From: an uncultured Rhizobiaceae bacterium
Lineage (GTDB): Bacteria; Pseudomonadota; Alphaproteobacteria; Rhizobiales; Rhizobiaceae
Reading direction: 5' to 3'
DNA length: 64,000 nucleotides
Assembly: GCA_958296345.1 (NCBI GenBank)
Contig: CATQIJ010000006.1
Coordinates: forward strand, 218,333-282,332
A program made the position numbers and the translations under genes. Shown piece by piece: positions 18,409-31,398 of this stretch (position 1 is its first letter; each line of letters starts with the position of its first letter). The notes under the pieces are model-generated. The model did no database searches. It had not been told where the DNA came from and worked only from the letters and a program-made list of their open reading frames with translations.

Positions 18409-18691
18409 CTTTCCCCTCCAATCATATACGTTGATGGTGTTGCACTATGCCCATAGTGATTCGACCAGCAGTGAGTTGGTAAGTTCAGTATGTGGAATTT
18501 TAAGGCGGAGTTTTGAGGATAAGAAGGGGAAAACGGGGTAATCTTGTGTTTAAATTGAGACTTAACTTGCCTGTAGGTCAACACAAAGGTGTTGAATAGT
18601 AACGTTTTTGCTGTTGATTTTTTATTTTACCTTTGTTGATTGTTCTATAAAATAACAAATGGGATGGGCTTTAATTTGATATGGAATTTAA
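18409..18691. other. intergenic region upstream of the D-Ala-D-Ala carboxypeptidase
   Basis: No gene recognised. The second half is AT-rich and probably carries the promoter of the carboxypeptidase gene at 18692; I cannot place the -35 and -10 elements with confidence. Confidence 0.3.
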
Positions 18692-20039
18692 TTGGCGTAT
18701 TTTATCAAGATTGAATTAATTGCATGCGTCATTGCAGCTTTTATTTCCAATACCGCCGCTCATGCGGACGATTTACGTAAGCAGCCAAAGCGCCCACATC
18801 TTGTGGTGGATATGAATACTGGTGAAGTTCTCTCACATGAACTGGCTTTTGCCAGATGGGCGCCTGCTTCACTCACCAAAATGATGACTGCTTATACAGT
18901 GTTTCGAACGCTGCAACTTCAAAGCATTACGATGGATTCGCCTGTAAGAATTTCTGAACATGCGATTAGCCAACCTCCATCTAAAATGGGATTTCCAGTT
19001 GGTACAATACTAAATATTGAAACTGCTCTAAAAATCATCATGGTGAAATCGGCTAATGATATTTCTGTGGCATTAGCAGAATCAACTTCTGGTAGCGAAG
19101 AACAATTTGTTGCCTTGATGAATTCACATGCACGAAGATTGGGTATGATTGATAGTCATTTTGTGAATCCTCACGGGCTACACGATGCCAAACAATTTAC
19201 GAGCGCTCGTGATATGGCCTTGTTAACGTTGCAGTTAACAAAAGAGTTTCCTCAATTTGCCAATTTTTTTAATATTCCTGCCATACGATTTGGTAATAGG
19301 CGTCTTCGTAATCACAACGCTTTGTTGCGATTGTTTGACGGTACAAACGGAATGAAAACAGGTTATGTCTGTGCGTCTGGTTTTAATGTCGCTGTTAGGG
19401 TTAAACGTAATAAGCGTAATTTAGTTGCAATAGTATTTGGTGAGAAGTCTGGCCTTAGAAGAAATTTAAAAGCAGCACGATTACTTCAAGAAAATTTTGG
19501 AAAAAAACCTGATGCTACGATCAACTTTCTAACTTTAAAGATAGCTCGTTTGATTCCAAAGAACCTTATGACATTACAAATGAAATTTGTCCTCGTAAGT
19601 ATGCAGCATTAGGGAAACCGCAAGTGCGCCCGCCTGATGCACCAAGTCCGCAAGATTTTGAGAGCATCGATACGACGGTTGTTGTTCCTGAAGGTGGGTT
19701 TCCTGTTGCAAGCCTAGACTGGGTTGTACCACCTGCACCCACAAAAAGACCGTCTGTTTCAAATGGGGTGATTGCGGTTGAAACAAAAACTGAACAAGCG
19801 CCTGTAAAACTGAAGTTGTAAAACAAGCTCCTGAAAAAAAACAATTATCTTGTAAAGAGTTGTCTAAAATTTATTTCAAACCCGTTAAAGGCTTAAGAGC
19901 TGATGTACGCATTACTTTAGGTGGGGGTATAGGTCTGAACCCACATGGTATTAAACATACACAAGGTGAAATATATAAAGCTCCGATTCCTGTGCCAATC
20001 AAGCGTCCGGCACTTGATTTGGAAACACCGAAGGAATAG
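18692..20039 (+). CDS. D-alanyl-D-alanine carboxypeptidase, PBP5/DacF type (two frame breaks)
   Basis: A low-molecular-weight penicillin-binding protein that trims peptidoglycan pentapeptides in the periplasm. After a signal peptide (IELIACVIAAFISNTAAHA), the S11-family motifs are SLTK (Ser60-Lys63), SAN (120-122) and KTG (222-224). The C-terminal extension is broken twice: near 19520-19535, after which FKDSSFDSKEPYDITNE and PRKYAALGKPQVRPP continue, and near 19806 in a run of A, after which VKTEVVKQAPEKKQLSC leads to the end at 20039. Full length is about 449 residues, fitting rhizobial members with long Pro-rich tails. The start is a TTG at 18692 with GGAA upstream; an out-of-frame ATG lies at 18681. 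Confidence 0.82.
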
Positions 20040-20068
20040 AAAGTTTGGGTGTTGGCTCTGAACAATAA

Positions 20069-21309
<1,241 letters not shown>

Positions 21310-21331
21310 GAATAAATTATAATGATAGTAC

Positions 21332-21361
21332 ACCCGCTAAGCTTTGCTTGGCGGGTTTTTT
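21332..21361 (+). terminator. intrinsic terminator of the aminotransferase gene
   Basis: Stem ACCCGC..AAG / CTT..GCGGGT with a short loop, followed by six T residues. Confidence 0.85.
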
Positions 21362-21406
21362 GTTTGTATGTTGTTACAACGTTAAACCTTCAAAGGCACT
21401 AGTTTC

Positions 21407-22560
21407 ATGAATTCCCAAGAGTTGTTAAAAGATCTAATTGCCTTTCCTACTGTTAGCTCAAACCCTAATCGGGCGTTGATTGATTATTGTGCGTCTCTGT
21501 TAAAAGACACTGGTGCGGATGTTACGATCATCGAAGACATACAAGAGAACAAAGCCAACCTTTACGCAACAATTGGCCCCACCAATATACCCGGCGTATT
21601 ACTTTCTGGCATACTGATGTTGTGCCTGTTGAAGGGCAAGATTGGACTAAGCCTCCCTTTGAAATGACACAAGCGGATGGAAAGCTATTTGGCCGTGGTA
21701 CGACCGATATGAAAGGGTTTGTTGCGTGTGCGTTATCAACGGCTCTTAAAGCAAGCAAACGGAACCTTACAACTCCGCTGCATTTGGGCTTTTCTTATGA
21801 TGAAGAGATTGGCTGTATTGGTGTGCGTTCGATGATAGAGATGCTAGCTGCCGCACCCTTTCGCCCTCAATTTTGTATTGTTGGAGAACCAACGCTGATG
21901 AGCGTTGCTACTGGACATAAAGGCAAGACTGCCTGTCATGTAACCTGCACCGGAAAAGAAGCGCATTCGGCTCTTGCACCAACCGCCTTAAACGCGCTTC
22001 ATCTGGTCTGTGATATGGTTTCATTTATCAGGAATTTGCAGCAAGAAGTAGCGAATGGGAGTGTTCAAGATGATGATTATGATATTCCATATACAACTCT
22101 ACACGTTGCAAAAATTGAGGGTGGGATAGCAGGCAATATTGTTCCTAATCATGCTGCGTTTCGCTTTGAAATTAGGAATATGTTGGAAGACAATCCTGAA
22201 GTTTTACTTGGTAAAATTCGTAGCCATGTGGATGAATTGCTTGAGCCACTTAAAGAGCAGTTTCCAGAAGCTTCAATTGATATTGAGATTACTAATACAT
22301 ATCCACCTTTAAGCACAGCGAAAGATGCTGAGGTGGTGAGTTTTGTAAAATCGCTTACGGGATCAAACGCAACCATTAAAGTAGCTTTTGGGACGGAAGG
22401 CGGTTTGTTTTCAACTGAGTTAGGTATTCCAACCGTTGTTTGTGGTCCTGGTTCAATGGAGCAGGGGCATAAGCCTGATGAATTTGTTAGTGTGGATCAA
22501 ATGGATAAATGTGATGCTATGCTGGATGCTCTGCTTGATAGGCTTGAAGCTGGGATTTAA
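21407..22560 (+). CDS. argE: acetylornithine deacetylase-like M20 metallopeptidase (one frame break)
   Basis: About 384 residues. The M20 zinc-site motifs are GHTDVVPVEGQDW, FGRGTTDMKGF, SYDEEIGCIG, GEPT and the late GPGSMEQGHKPDEF, and the pattern is that of ArgE, which releases ornithine from N-acetylornithine. The frame breaks at 21610, where a C is missing in TCTGGCATACTGATG; restoring it gives the metal-binding His of GHTDVVP. The ATG at 21407 begins MNSQELLKDLIAFPTVSSNP. Other M20 amidases share these motifs, so the exact substrate is likely but not certain. Confidence 0.82.
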
Positions 22561-22561
22561 T

Positions 22562-23490
22562 CTAAGAGGATAACACCCGGCAATCCATTTTTTTCACATG
22601 CTCTTGTACATGTTCAAAGAATGCTTCAACGATACGGGAGCGATGGTCGATTTGCTTTGTAGCAAGGCCAAGCACAAGTGGGCTAATTTTATCGTTTAGA
22701 GGGATGAATGAAAGCTTTTCACCATCAGGTGCTAGCTCTGATTTAGTGCGCATATTAACAAGGCTGAACCCATACTTATTAGCGACTAGGCTACGCACTA
22801 CAGATAAATCAAATGAGCGTTCCGTAATATTCGGGCGGACTTTGCACGACTGGAATACAGAAAGAAAATACTCACGACTTATGGGTAGATCGAGCAAAAC
22901 CATCGGTTCTTGTTCCAGCTCTTTTAATGATATTGAATCTTTTTTTTGCTAATTCATGGTCATGCTGGCAACATGATGTAGGGCGGTAAGGCTATGACTT
23001 TATCAAACGTAATGTCTTTTGGAATTTCCATGTCATAGGTAATTGCGACATCAATCTCTGCGCGACCTAACATGTTGAATAGATCAGATTGATTTGCTTC
23101 GTGCAGGGTGACTGTAGCGTCTGGGTATTTGGTTTCAAATGATCTTCGTATTGCAGCGCTAAGTAAAGGTGCAATTGAAGTTAATGCTCCGATTGAAATT
23201 GGCCCACGCGGTTTGTTCGATATGTCACCCGCAAGATCGTTTAAAGCAGCAGTATCATCTAAAATACGCTTTGCTTCATTAAAAATACGCCTTCCACCAG
23301 TGGTTAGTGATAGGCCTTGTGCGTGATGTCGAACAAATATCTGGATGCCAAATTCAGCTTCTAATTGGCTTATGGCTGAGGAGATTGATGGCGAAGATAT
23401 ATTTACCCGTTCTGAGGCAAGTGCAATTGTCCCTGCTTCACCAACAGCAACAAGATATTCCAATTGTCTAAAGGTAAATCGTAAAGGCAT
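22562..23490 (-). CDS. LysR-family transcriptional regulator (two frame breaks)
   Basis: The N-terminal winged helix is RFTFRQLEYLVAVGEAGTIALASERVN with the recognition helix SISSAISQLEAEFG. The effector domain follows (GPISIGALTSIAPLLSAAIRR) and continues across two breaks near 22968 and in a run of eight A (22940-22947 on the plus strand shows T), rejoining as DSISLKELEQEPMVLLDLP. Full length is about 309 residues. The gene ends 2 bp from the stop of argE on the opposite strand, and its start lies 54 bp downstream of the Rieske gene at 23545. Regulation of those oxygenases is inference from position. Confidence 0.78.
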
Positions 23491-23544
23491 GTAAATTTAT
23501 GACCTGTATATATTCACAAATCAAGCAAAGAAAATAGATGTTGT

Positions 23545-24686
23545 TTAGGTATCTTTTCTCCCAAGCCAAAGTAGAAAATCATGAACCGTTCCTTCATAGT
23601 CAGGGCCTGCTAAAGTTCCGCCTATGGCATGAACTGAACGAAAAGATGCTTGCATTATTTCTAATTTCTCGCGGTCTTCTCGGTTTACTTCTTCCCATAA
23701 TGTAATGCGTTGATTGATTGTCTCTTCATCCAGTTCATCACCGTAAGCGCTCATTGTCCAGCGTACTTCAATAGTTTCTGCTGAGAGTGGGCGTATCATC
23801 AGAGCCACCAGAAGTGACGACGCAATGCTTGTTACTTGGCAAGGAAAAATAGAAAACAAAGTTGAGCGATTTCTTGCTTCGTCAGTAAGTTTGTCTGAGC
23901 CTTTGCCTCTGGAAAGTGTTTCTTGAGGATAATTAGCATGGTAACTGGTGAAACCTTTGCCAGAAGCAGCCTTCTTGCTTAAACCAGTTGGTGTGTAGCC
24001 ATGCAATGTTAGTGGATGAACAACTGAAAGATGGTAGCCCTCCATGAAGTTTTCGACCAGACACTTCCAATTAGTATTCCAGACTTCAGTCGCCGTATGT
24101 ACGATGCGATAATTATCTGGTTCATAATCTCCGATTAGATTTTCTAGCCCTTCAAGTTCTGCATCGATGTCTGGTGGGGTTTCATGCAAACACACATAGA
24201 TAAACCCAAAACGTATCTCGCATGCAAACTCACCAAGTTTGCAAGTTTTTGGATCAAAGCTTTCGTTTTTCATACGTGCTGCACGTAGCAAAGCGCCATC
24301 AGTTCCTACATCCAGGCATGATAAGGACAGACAAAACGTTTGGTGTTTCCTGTACCTTCTGCCAAGCGCATGCCTCTGTGACGACAAACATTTGAGAGAG
24401 CTTTTATCCCAGATTGATCTCTAACGATGATTAAGGGTTCGCTCAATAAATTGAGAGTGATGTAGTCGCCTATTTCTAAAAGTTCATCCGCCCGGCCAAC
24501 ACAATGCCAACTACTCTTTAAAAGAGTTGCGCATTCATATTCAAAAAATGCTTGGTCTGTATAGAAATTACCAGGCAGTCCCCATGGTGCATCTGCTGGT
24601 GCTGAGGCTGTCATATTTAATTTTGACCTCATCGCATCGATGTTTGTTGTCAGACTGTTTGAAGAACTTGCTTGGTTATTCATCAT
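23545..24686 (-). CDS. Rieske non-heme iron oxygenase alpha subunit (frame break)
   Basis: About 380 residues. The Rieske 2Fe-2S ligands are Cys101/His103 in NVCRHRG and Cys120/His123 in VCPYH, spaced as in the family. The catalytic domain has NTNWKCLVENFMEGYHLSVVH, giving the Asn/Glu/His/His of the mononuclear iron site. The frame is lost at about 24308-24315 just after CPYHAW; correcting it gives TYGTDGALLRAARM. The ATG-ATG at 24686 follows GGAG by 7 nt. Relatives demethylate glycine betaine, choline-like amines or hydroxylate aromatics; the substrate here is not determined. It lies 50 bp after a second Rieske gene and upstream of the LysR gene, in one transcription direction. Confidence 0.8.
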
Positions 24687-24736
24687 CCGGAACTCCATAT
24701 GAGCGCGCACGCTGATCCTTGGGTTATTTAATGCAT

Positions 24737-25867
24737 TTAAGCTTCATCTGCTTGTTGCATTCTATTATTAATGTAAGTGGCAAAATCGTAATTGGGGCGT
24801 TCTAAATGAGACAAATGCCCTGGTTTTGCGACCTCAGAACAGAGCCCTTTGTAGACTTTTTCTGTGCAGCCTTTGTTTTCTACATTCACTTCATCAAGAA
24901 GGGTTTTAAGCTTTTTGAAGTTTGCTTGCGCGTCTGGATCATTCACATACTCTTGTGATATGCCACCGCCAAAACCGATTTCAACTTGTCCTACACCATG
25001 AGGGTGCAGAGTGAGATACCAGAAATAACCAGGTGTTAATGTAATCAATAGACTTGGGTAAATTGCGAGTAGATAAGTCGTCCGTCGGCGATCGCCTTCA
25101 AGGCGCTTATTGTTAGGATGCGCCATGGCAATTTTTAAGGAATCGTCCTTTAGAATAGTCTGGTAATTGAAAGCATCTTCACCTGGAGGGCAAATCATTT
25201 CTTCAAGTTTAGAGAGGCCACCAATGGTTCCTGCGTGGCAAACTGGCAAGTGGTAGCTTTCCATGAAGTTCTCAGCAAGAATTTTCCAATTGGTATCCCA
25301 AAGATGGGTTTCAAAGAATGTTTGAGTGTAAGAACCCATGTCAAAATCGCCAACAAGTTCATCAACTTTCACTAGGTCTTGAGCTACGGGTTTTGCTTCG
25401 GGATTAAGTGTTACGAAAACAAAGCCTGACCATTCTTCACACTTGATTTGTGGAAGTTTGTAGTCTGTTTTACAAAATCCTTTGTTGAGGGTCATCGCTG
25501 GAGCACCGCGCAAAGAGCCGTCTAAATTATAGGTCCAGGCATGATAAGGCATACGATGCTGCGTGTATTGCCTGATCCTTCAAGCAAGGTAGACATGCGA
25601 TGCAAACAGACGTTTGACATCGCTTTTAATTGACCTTCCTTATCGCGAAGAACGACAATAGGCTGATCGGCTAAATTGAGCGTTAAATAGTCGCCTGGCT
25701 TTTCTAAAGATGAAGCGGGACCCACGCAAAAACCAATCTTTAGAGAAAATATCTTTAAGTTCACGCTGAAGAAAGTCTTGAGAAGTATAGACAGAAGGCG
25801 GCATTGCATGCGCCTCTTCAAAAGGTACAGAAACGTTTGCTTTTAGTTCTGCTACTGCGTTTGTCAT
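24737..25867 (-). CDS. second Rieske non-heme iron oxygenase alpha subunit (two frame breaks)
   Basis: About 377 residues after repair. The Rieske motif reads NVCLHRM and IVCPYHAWTYNLDGSL; the iron site is in DTNWKILAENFMESYHLPVCH. The substrate pocket region includes TLTPGYFWYLTLHPHGVGQ. Breaks lie near 25728 (one T too many in GGTTTTTGCG; DWFCVGPASSLEKPGDY restored) and near 25551. GGAG precedes the ATG at 25867. The two alpha subunits share layout but are not identical, so they likely act on related substrates or successive steps. A reductase/ferredoxin partner is not in the window. Confidence 0.8.
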
Positions 25868-26159
25868 ATTATTCTCCAACATATTATAGTTCTTACATAA
25901 CCATAATTATATGAACTTTGATTATGTTGCCATAAACTATTGTGAGATAAAGCAAGCGATTTGTACTCTTGCTTTGGTTCAAACTAATCAGGATATGGCA
26001 CCTGCGTTTAAGGTTAGTAGATATTGCAAAAATGACACGCTTGTGGGAAAAAGCGGGCATTAACCATAAACAGTTCGAAATTCTAAGGAAAACTGTGCTA
26101 AGGGTGTTTCAAATAAGTGCGTAAAGCACGGAAAAACTATATATATAGATACCATACAG
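25868..26159. other. intergenic region between divergent Rieske and outer-membrane-protein genes
   Basis: About 290 bp of AT-rich sequence that must hold both promoters. A small hairpin (GTGC GTAAA GCAC) lies near 26118-26130 and a TATATATA tract near 26139. No gene recognised. Confidence 0.35.
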
Positions 26160-27082
26160 ATGGGTAAATTGAATAATCTTTTCAAAGCGGCTTTAGTAGC
26201 AGTTAGCTCTCTATCATTTGTTTCTTTTGCTAATGCAGCTGATCTTATCTTAGATCCAACGCCTGTTGCAGAACAACCCGCACCTTCTCAGCCTGCTGTT
26301 GCTGTTGATGCTCTTAATTTTGAACTCAGTATTCTAGGTGGCGCTTATCAACGTAACGTACTTGGTACTGCATCAAATGCAATGTTCACGGCATCTGTTG
26401 CTACGCCTCTACCGATTTTTCATAATTTTGGCGCTCAGCTTGATGCTGCAGTTGGCGTCTATGACGGTGATTTCACAAGTGCTGCTGCGGGCCTTCATTT
26501 ATTCTGGCGTGATTCTGAAAAAGGCATGATCGGTATTTATGGTGACTGGGCTTATACAGACCCTGAGCATGGTGGCCGTGTTGGTGTAGAGCTTTCTTCT
26601 TATCAAGGCCGCTGGTCAGTTGATGCCTTGCTAGGTTTGCGATTTGGCCAACACTTTAATACAGAATTTACTGGCGAAGTTGATTTGTCTTATTATTATA
26701 CTGACGACTTCCGTGTTTCTGTTGGGCATCGCCTGACATCTCGCGGTCATGTTGGAAACCTTTCATTTGAAAGCTTAATTACAGATGTGGGCATAGATGG
26801 CTTAAGTGTCTTTGGTGAGATTGAAGCTGGTGAAGATAACTACGTTGGTGGTTTTGCGGAATTCGTTACGCATTTGGTGGCAATTCAACGACACTTATTG
26901 ATCGTGACCGTCGCTCAAGTGTTCAGGTTCGTATCCCACGTAATCTTGCAAGTGTAACTCAGTGTGGTGAGCTTGATGTGCCGCGTCCAAAAACATCGCT
27001 GCGCGGTGAGCAGACGAACCTTTGTTCTTCTGAAGAAGATATTAACTCTGTGTCAACACCAGGTATTACCAAAGCAAACTAA
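26160..27082 (+). CDS. exported, outer-membrane beta-barrel-like protein (one frame break)
   Basis: About 307 residues with a signal peptide (FKAALVAVSSLSFVSFANAAD). The mature part alternates hydrophobic and polar residues with aromatic turns (AAGLHLFWRDSEKGMIGIYG, SYYYTDDFRVSVGHRLT), the texture of a beta barrel, though I do not recognise a specific family. The frame breaks near 26862, after which IRYAFGGNSTTLIDRDRRSS continues to the stop at 27082, a sensible barrel strand plus a Cys-containing tail. There is no obvious Shine-Dalgarno before the ATG at 26160; translation may depend on other features. Confidence 0.6.
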
Positions 27083-27186
27083 AGTTACTCATGGCGTAGT
27101 CTGACGTGTTTGTGAGATAATGTTTGTTGCATTTTAACTTTAGTAGCCATATTTCTCTTATTATTCATTTATACGAGGGTTTTTGC

Positions 27187-28163
27187 ATGGGAAAACGTAA
27201 CTTTATTAAGCCATCATGGAGCTTGCCAGAATCTAAGGCGACGTCTGAAGCTGTGTTTTTAACCGCCGAGAGTTGGTAAAAGGACTTGGTATGGGCGGCT
27301 TATTAGCTGCTGCTGGTATGAGTTACAAAAGTTCAAGCGCCTATGCAGCAGAAGACCCAAGTGCTGGATTGTATAAAGATATCGTTCGTAATGAGAAGTA
27401 TACGCTTGATCGTCCTATTACACCTGAAAAACTAAATCTTACTTATAATAATTTCTATGAATTTGGTTCACATAAGCAAATTCATGAAGCTGCTCAGGCT
27501 TTAAAAATACGCCCTTGGGAAATTGTCATTGATGGCGAAGTTGAAAAACCAATGACACTTGATTTTGACGACCTTGCTAAAAAGATGCCACTTGAAGAGC
27601 GCTTATATCGTCATCGCTGTGTTGAAGCTTGGTCAATGACTGTACCTTGGTCTGGTTTTGAACTTTCGAAGCTTATTGAGCTTGCAAAACTAACGTCTGA
27701 TGCAAAATACATGCGGTTTGAAACATTTGAAGATAAATCTATGGCACCAGGACAAAAGCAATTCTGGTACCCATGGCCTTATGTTGAGGGCATCACGATA
27801 GAAGAGGCCGTGAATGAAATGGCCTTTATGGTGACGGGTGCTTATGGTAAGCCAGTACCAAAACAAATGGGTGCGCCATTGCGTTTGGCTTTGCCGTGGA
27901 AATATGGCTTTAAGCACATAAAATCAATTAAGAAAATTAGCTTTACAAAAGAGCGCCCAGTAAGTTTTTGGGAAGAGCTTGGTCCAAAGGAATATGGATT
28001 TTGGGCTAATGTTAATCCTGAAGTTGCTCACTCACGCTGGACACAGGCAACTGAGCGCGACTTAGAAACAGGTCAGCGTATTCCTACCAAGTTGTTTAAT
28101 GGCTATGGCGAGCAGGTAGCTCACCTTTATAAAGACCTGCAAAGCGAACAGTTATATCGCTAG
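27187..28163 (+). CDS. msrP: MsrP, periplasmic protein-methionine-sulfoxide reductase catalytic subunit (one frame break)
   Basis: A molybdoenzyme of the sulfite-oxidase fold that repairs oxidised Met in periplasmic proteins. Repaired, the N-terminus is a Tat leader (FLNRRELVKGLGMGGLLAAAGM) broken at about 27257-27262 in a T run. The molybdenum-binding Cys is in YRHRCVEAWSMTVPWSGF; other family blocks are NNFYEFGSHKQIHEAAQAL, GAPLRLALPWKYGFK and RPVSFWEELGPKEYGFWANVNP. Length is about 325 residues, usual for the family. The heme-membrane partner MsrQ is not adjacent, so it must be elsewhere or electron supply differs. GAGG lies about 10 nt before the ATG at 27187. Confidence 0.88.
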
Positions 28164-28192
28164 ATCTTTTTGAAAAATTGCTTCAGAAAAAA

Positions 28193-28215
28193 GCCGGGCT
28201 AAATAAGAGCCCGGC
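28193..28215 (-). terminator. strong hairpin with U-tract on the minus strand
   Basis: Perfect 8-bp stem GCCGGGCT / AGCCCGGC with a 7-nt loop. The T run (TTTTTT) occurs only when read on the minus strand, so it best serves the ornithine-cyclodeaminase transcription unit whose last stop is at 28444. Confidence 0.75.
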
Positions 28216-28443
28216 AAAGTAACAAGAAGGTATATTCACTCTTAACCTTCAAGAGGGTAACAGAAGGCTCTCTGTATTTGTCGGGAGGAGAATAACAAAT
28301 CGAATCACCAGCTGTGACTTTGATAATGCTCTTGATGTGTTTCAAACAATACAACTTTTTGCGAATTATGCTTGAAATATAGAGTAAAAGCTGTGTTTAA
28401 AGAGTTTTGTTGTATTTATATCACTGTTTTAATGGACATTACC

Positions 28444-29368
28444 TTACGTAATATTCTGTACTGTCTTGTAAATCTCTAAACTTGTCATCAAGTCAAGATG
28501 GGCGCCGCCGCCGTTTTTAAACACAGTAATTGCTGATTCAGAGCTTCGATTTATTTTACCTGTACATAAATCATAAAAAATCACCAAGGATGTTATCTTT
28601 GGTGATTGTGCCTTTTTGAAGAGGGATTTCTATCTCGCCAATATGCCCAATTGTTGTTTCTCGCGAGTCTACGATATTTCGGACTTTAACAAAAGAGCGT
28701 CATCAGCTTCGCGCATATTAGGCTTGAAGCACCGATTAGATCAACATGAGTTCCTTTATTAATCCAATCTCCTTTTATAATAGGATCAATCGCCATGGTT
28801 GCGCTGGTGATAATGTCAGCCTCTCCACAGGCTGACTGTAAATCACTTGCCACTTCTATTCCTGGGATTTTAGAACTAATTGTTTGGTGAGAGTTTCGGC
28901 TTTATCTTTTGTTCTGTTATAAATCATAAACCGATTGATGGATGGAAAGACTTCGTGATAAGCATCAAGGATCGAAGCAGCAACTGTACCTGCACCGATC
29001 ATTAGATGTGTTTTTGGTTCAGGATTAGCGAGTAGGCGCGCGCCAAGAACTGAATCACCTGCGGTCTTCCACTTAGTAACCAGTATGCCATCAATGATTG
29101 CTTTAAAGCTTCCGTTTTGATCGTCAAAAACTAAGACCCCACCTTGAATCGATGGCAGTGTTTCATTGTTTGGAAAGACACTCATGGATTTCATTGCCAT
29201 GCCTAAGCCGTCAATCCAAGCGCCTCGGCTTAAAAGAGCGTTAGGCGTTTCTTGTAAAAGAAGATCCCCAATTTTAGCTTTTGGTAATAGGTGTCCATCA
29301 TGCATTGCATTGGCAATGGCGGTCCAATTTAAATGAGGGTCAGCTTCTTCAAATGAAATTGTATGCAT
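28444..29368 (-). CDS. ornithine cyclodeaminase / mu-crystallin family protein (about four frame breaks)
   Basis: An NAD(P)-binding protein of the OCD family. The first 170 residues are intact: SVFPNNETLPSIQGGVLVFDD, IIDGILVTKWKTAGDSVLGARL and the nucleotide motif LMIGAGTVAASILDAYHEV. The rest is spread over all frames but aligns end to end: ACGEADIITSATM, THVDLIGAFKPNMREADDALL, TTIGHIGEIEIPL, ILGDFYDLCTG and a final FKNGGGAHLDLM. Breaks lie near 28860, 28725, 28680 and 28575. Repaired length is about 308 residues. Relatives make proline from ornithine or reduce cyclic imino acids or ketimines; the exact reaction is not determined. The start is 5 bp after the stop of the LysR gene, so the two are co-transcribed. 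Confidence 0.75.
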
Positions 29369-29373
29369 TTGAA

Positions 29374-30264
29374 TTAGTACTTCCAGTGTCTTGCTTTGGA
29401 AATTAAAAAGTCACGGAACACTTTAGTTTGGCTGATGAACGCATTTCGGCTGGGTAACAGAAGTAAGTATCAAACTCTGGCACTTCTTCTACATCGGTCA
29501 TGATTTGTATGAGCTTGTGCCGGTCTTCAACGATGTAATCAGGTAGCACTGCAACGCCTCCACCTTCTTCGCACACGCGTCGAAGGGCACGTAAGTTGTT
29601 GACCTGAAATGTTGCTTCGCGTTTTTGTGCCCCTCCATGCCAGCATGTAACAGCCAATTCATCCCAGTAAGATAACGTGGTGCATTATCACCATATGAGA
29701 TTAAGCGGTGATTTTTTAAATCTTCTAGGCTTGTGGGTTGACCATATTTTTTTATGTAACTTGGAGCTGCATAAACGTGTAGGTGCACAGTGAATAGTTT
29801 GCGCTGAATTAAATCGGGGTTTGTGGGTTGCCTTAACCTAATTGCACAATCTGCTGCTCTGGAAACAAGGTCAATCTCTTGATCTGCTAAAATTACTTCC
29901 AAGTGAACATCAGAGTAAAGGTTGATGAATTCATGAATTCTAGTTGTTAGCCAACCAGTTCCTAAGCCTACAGTTGTTGTTACTTTCAGATTGCCTTCTG
30001 GTCGCTCTGTTGAGTCTGTTAGTTTTGATTGAACTGAGTCGAGTTTAAAAGGACGTCATGAGCCGTTGCATAAAGCGTTTCGCCTTGGTCTGTCATGACC
30101 AAGCCGCGTGCATGGCGATGGAAGAGGGGGACTTTTAAACCACCTTCCAGACTGCTTACTTGTCGTGAAATTGCAGATTGGCTTAAATTTAATTTGTCAG
30201 CGGCATGGGTAAAGCTACCAGCTTCTGCAACCGCATGAAATATCCGCAACTTATCCCAGTCCAT
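29374..30264 (-). CDS. LysR-family transcriptional regulator (three or more frame breaks)
   Basis: The winged helix begins at the start (MDWDKLRIFHAVAEAGSFTH, then NLSQSAISRQVSSLEG). The effector domain follows in other frames (VTTTVGLGTGWLTTRIHEF, LADQEIDLVSRAADCAIRL, EEGGGVAVLPDYIVED) and the repaired C-terminus reads KVFRDFLISKARHW, a typical LysR ending. Breaks lie near 30030, 29640 and 29420. About 296 residues after repair. It is immediately upstream of the ornithine-cyclodeaminase gene and probably controls it; a control site was not identified. Confidence 0.75.
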
Positions 30265-30293
30265 TCAACCCTCCCGTATCATGGTCTTAACAA

Positions 30294-31288
<995 letters not shown>

Positions 31289-31398
31289 TTAGATAGCAAT
31301 CGAGTAGGGGGTATTACAAGAGCATAACCACCTGCACACACAGGTTTGAACGATAATTACGGAAACTTTGGGCTAAAAGAAAAATAGCCCAAATGATG

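Noticed and set aside
18348..18584. 78-codon minus-strand frame in the 18.1-18.7 kb gap
   Set aside because: Composition is not protein-like, and the 57-codon frame with GGAGGGG and a membrane helix on the same strand is better supported.
28444..30264. Ornithine cyclodeaminase and its LysR gene as decaying pseudogenes
   Set aside because: All parts are present in order and each break is one base; the same pattern affects genes that must function, so error is more likely.
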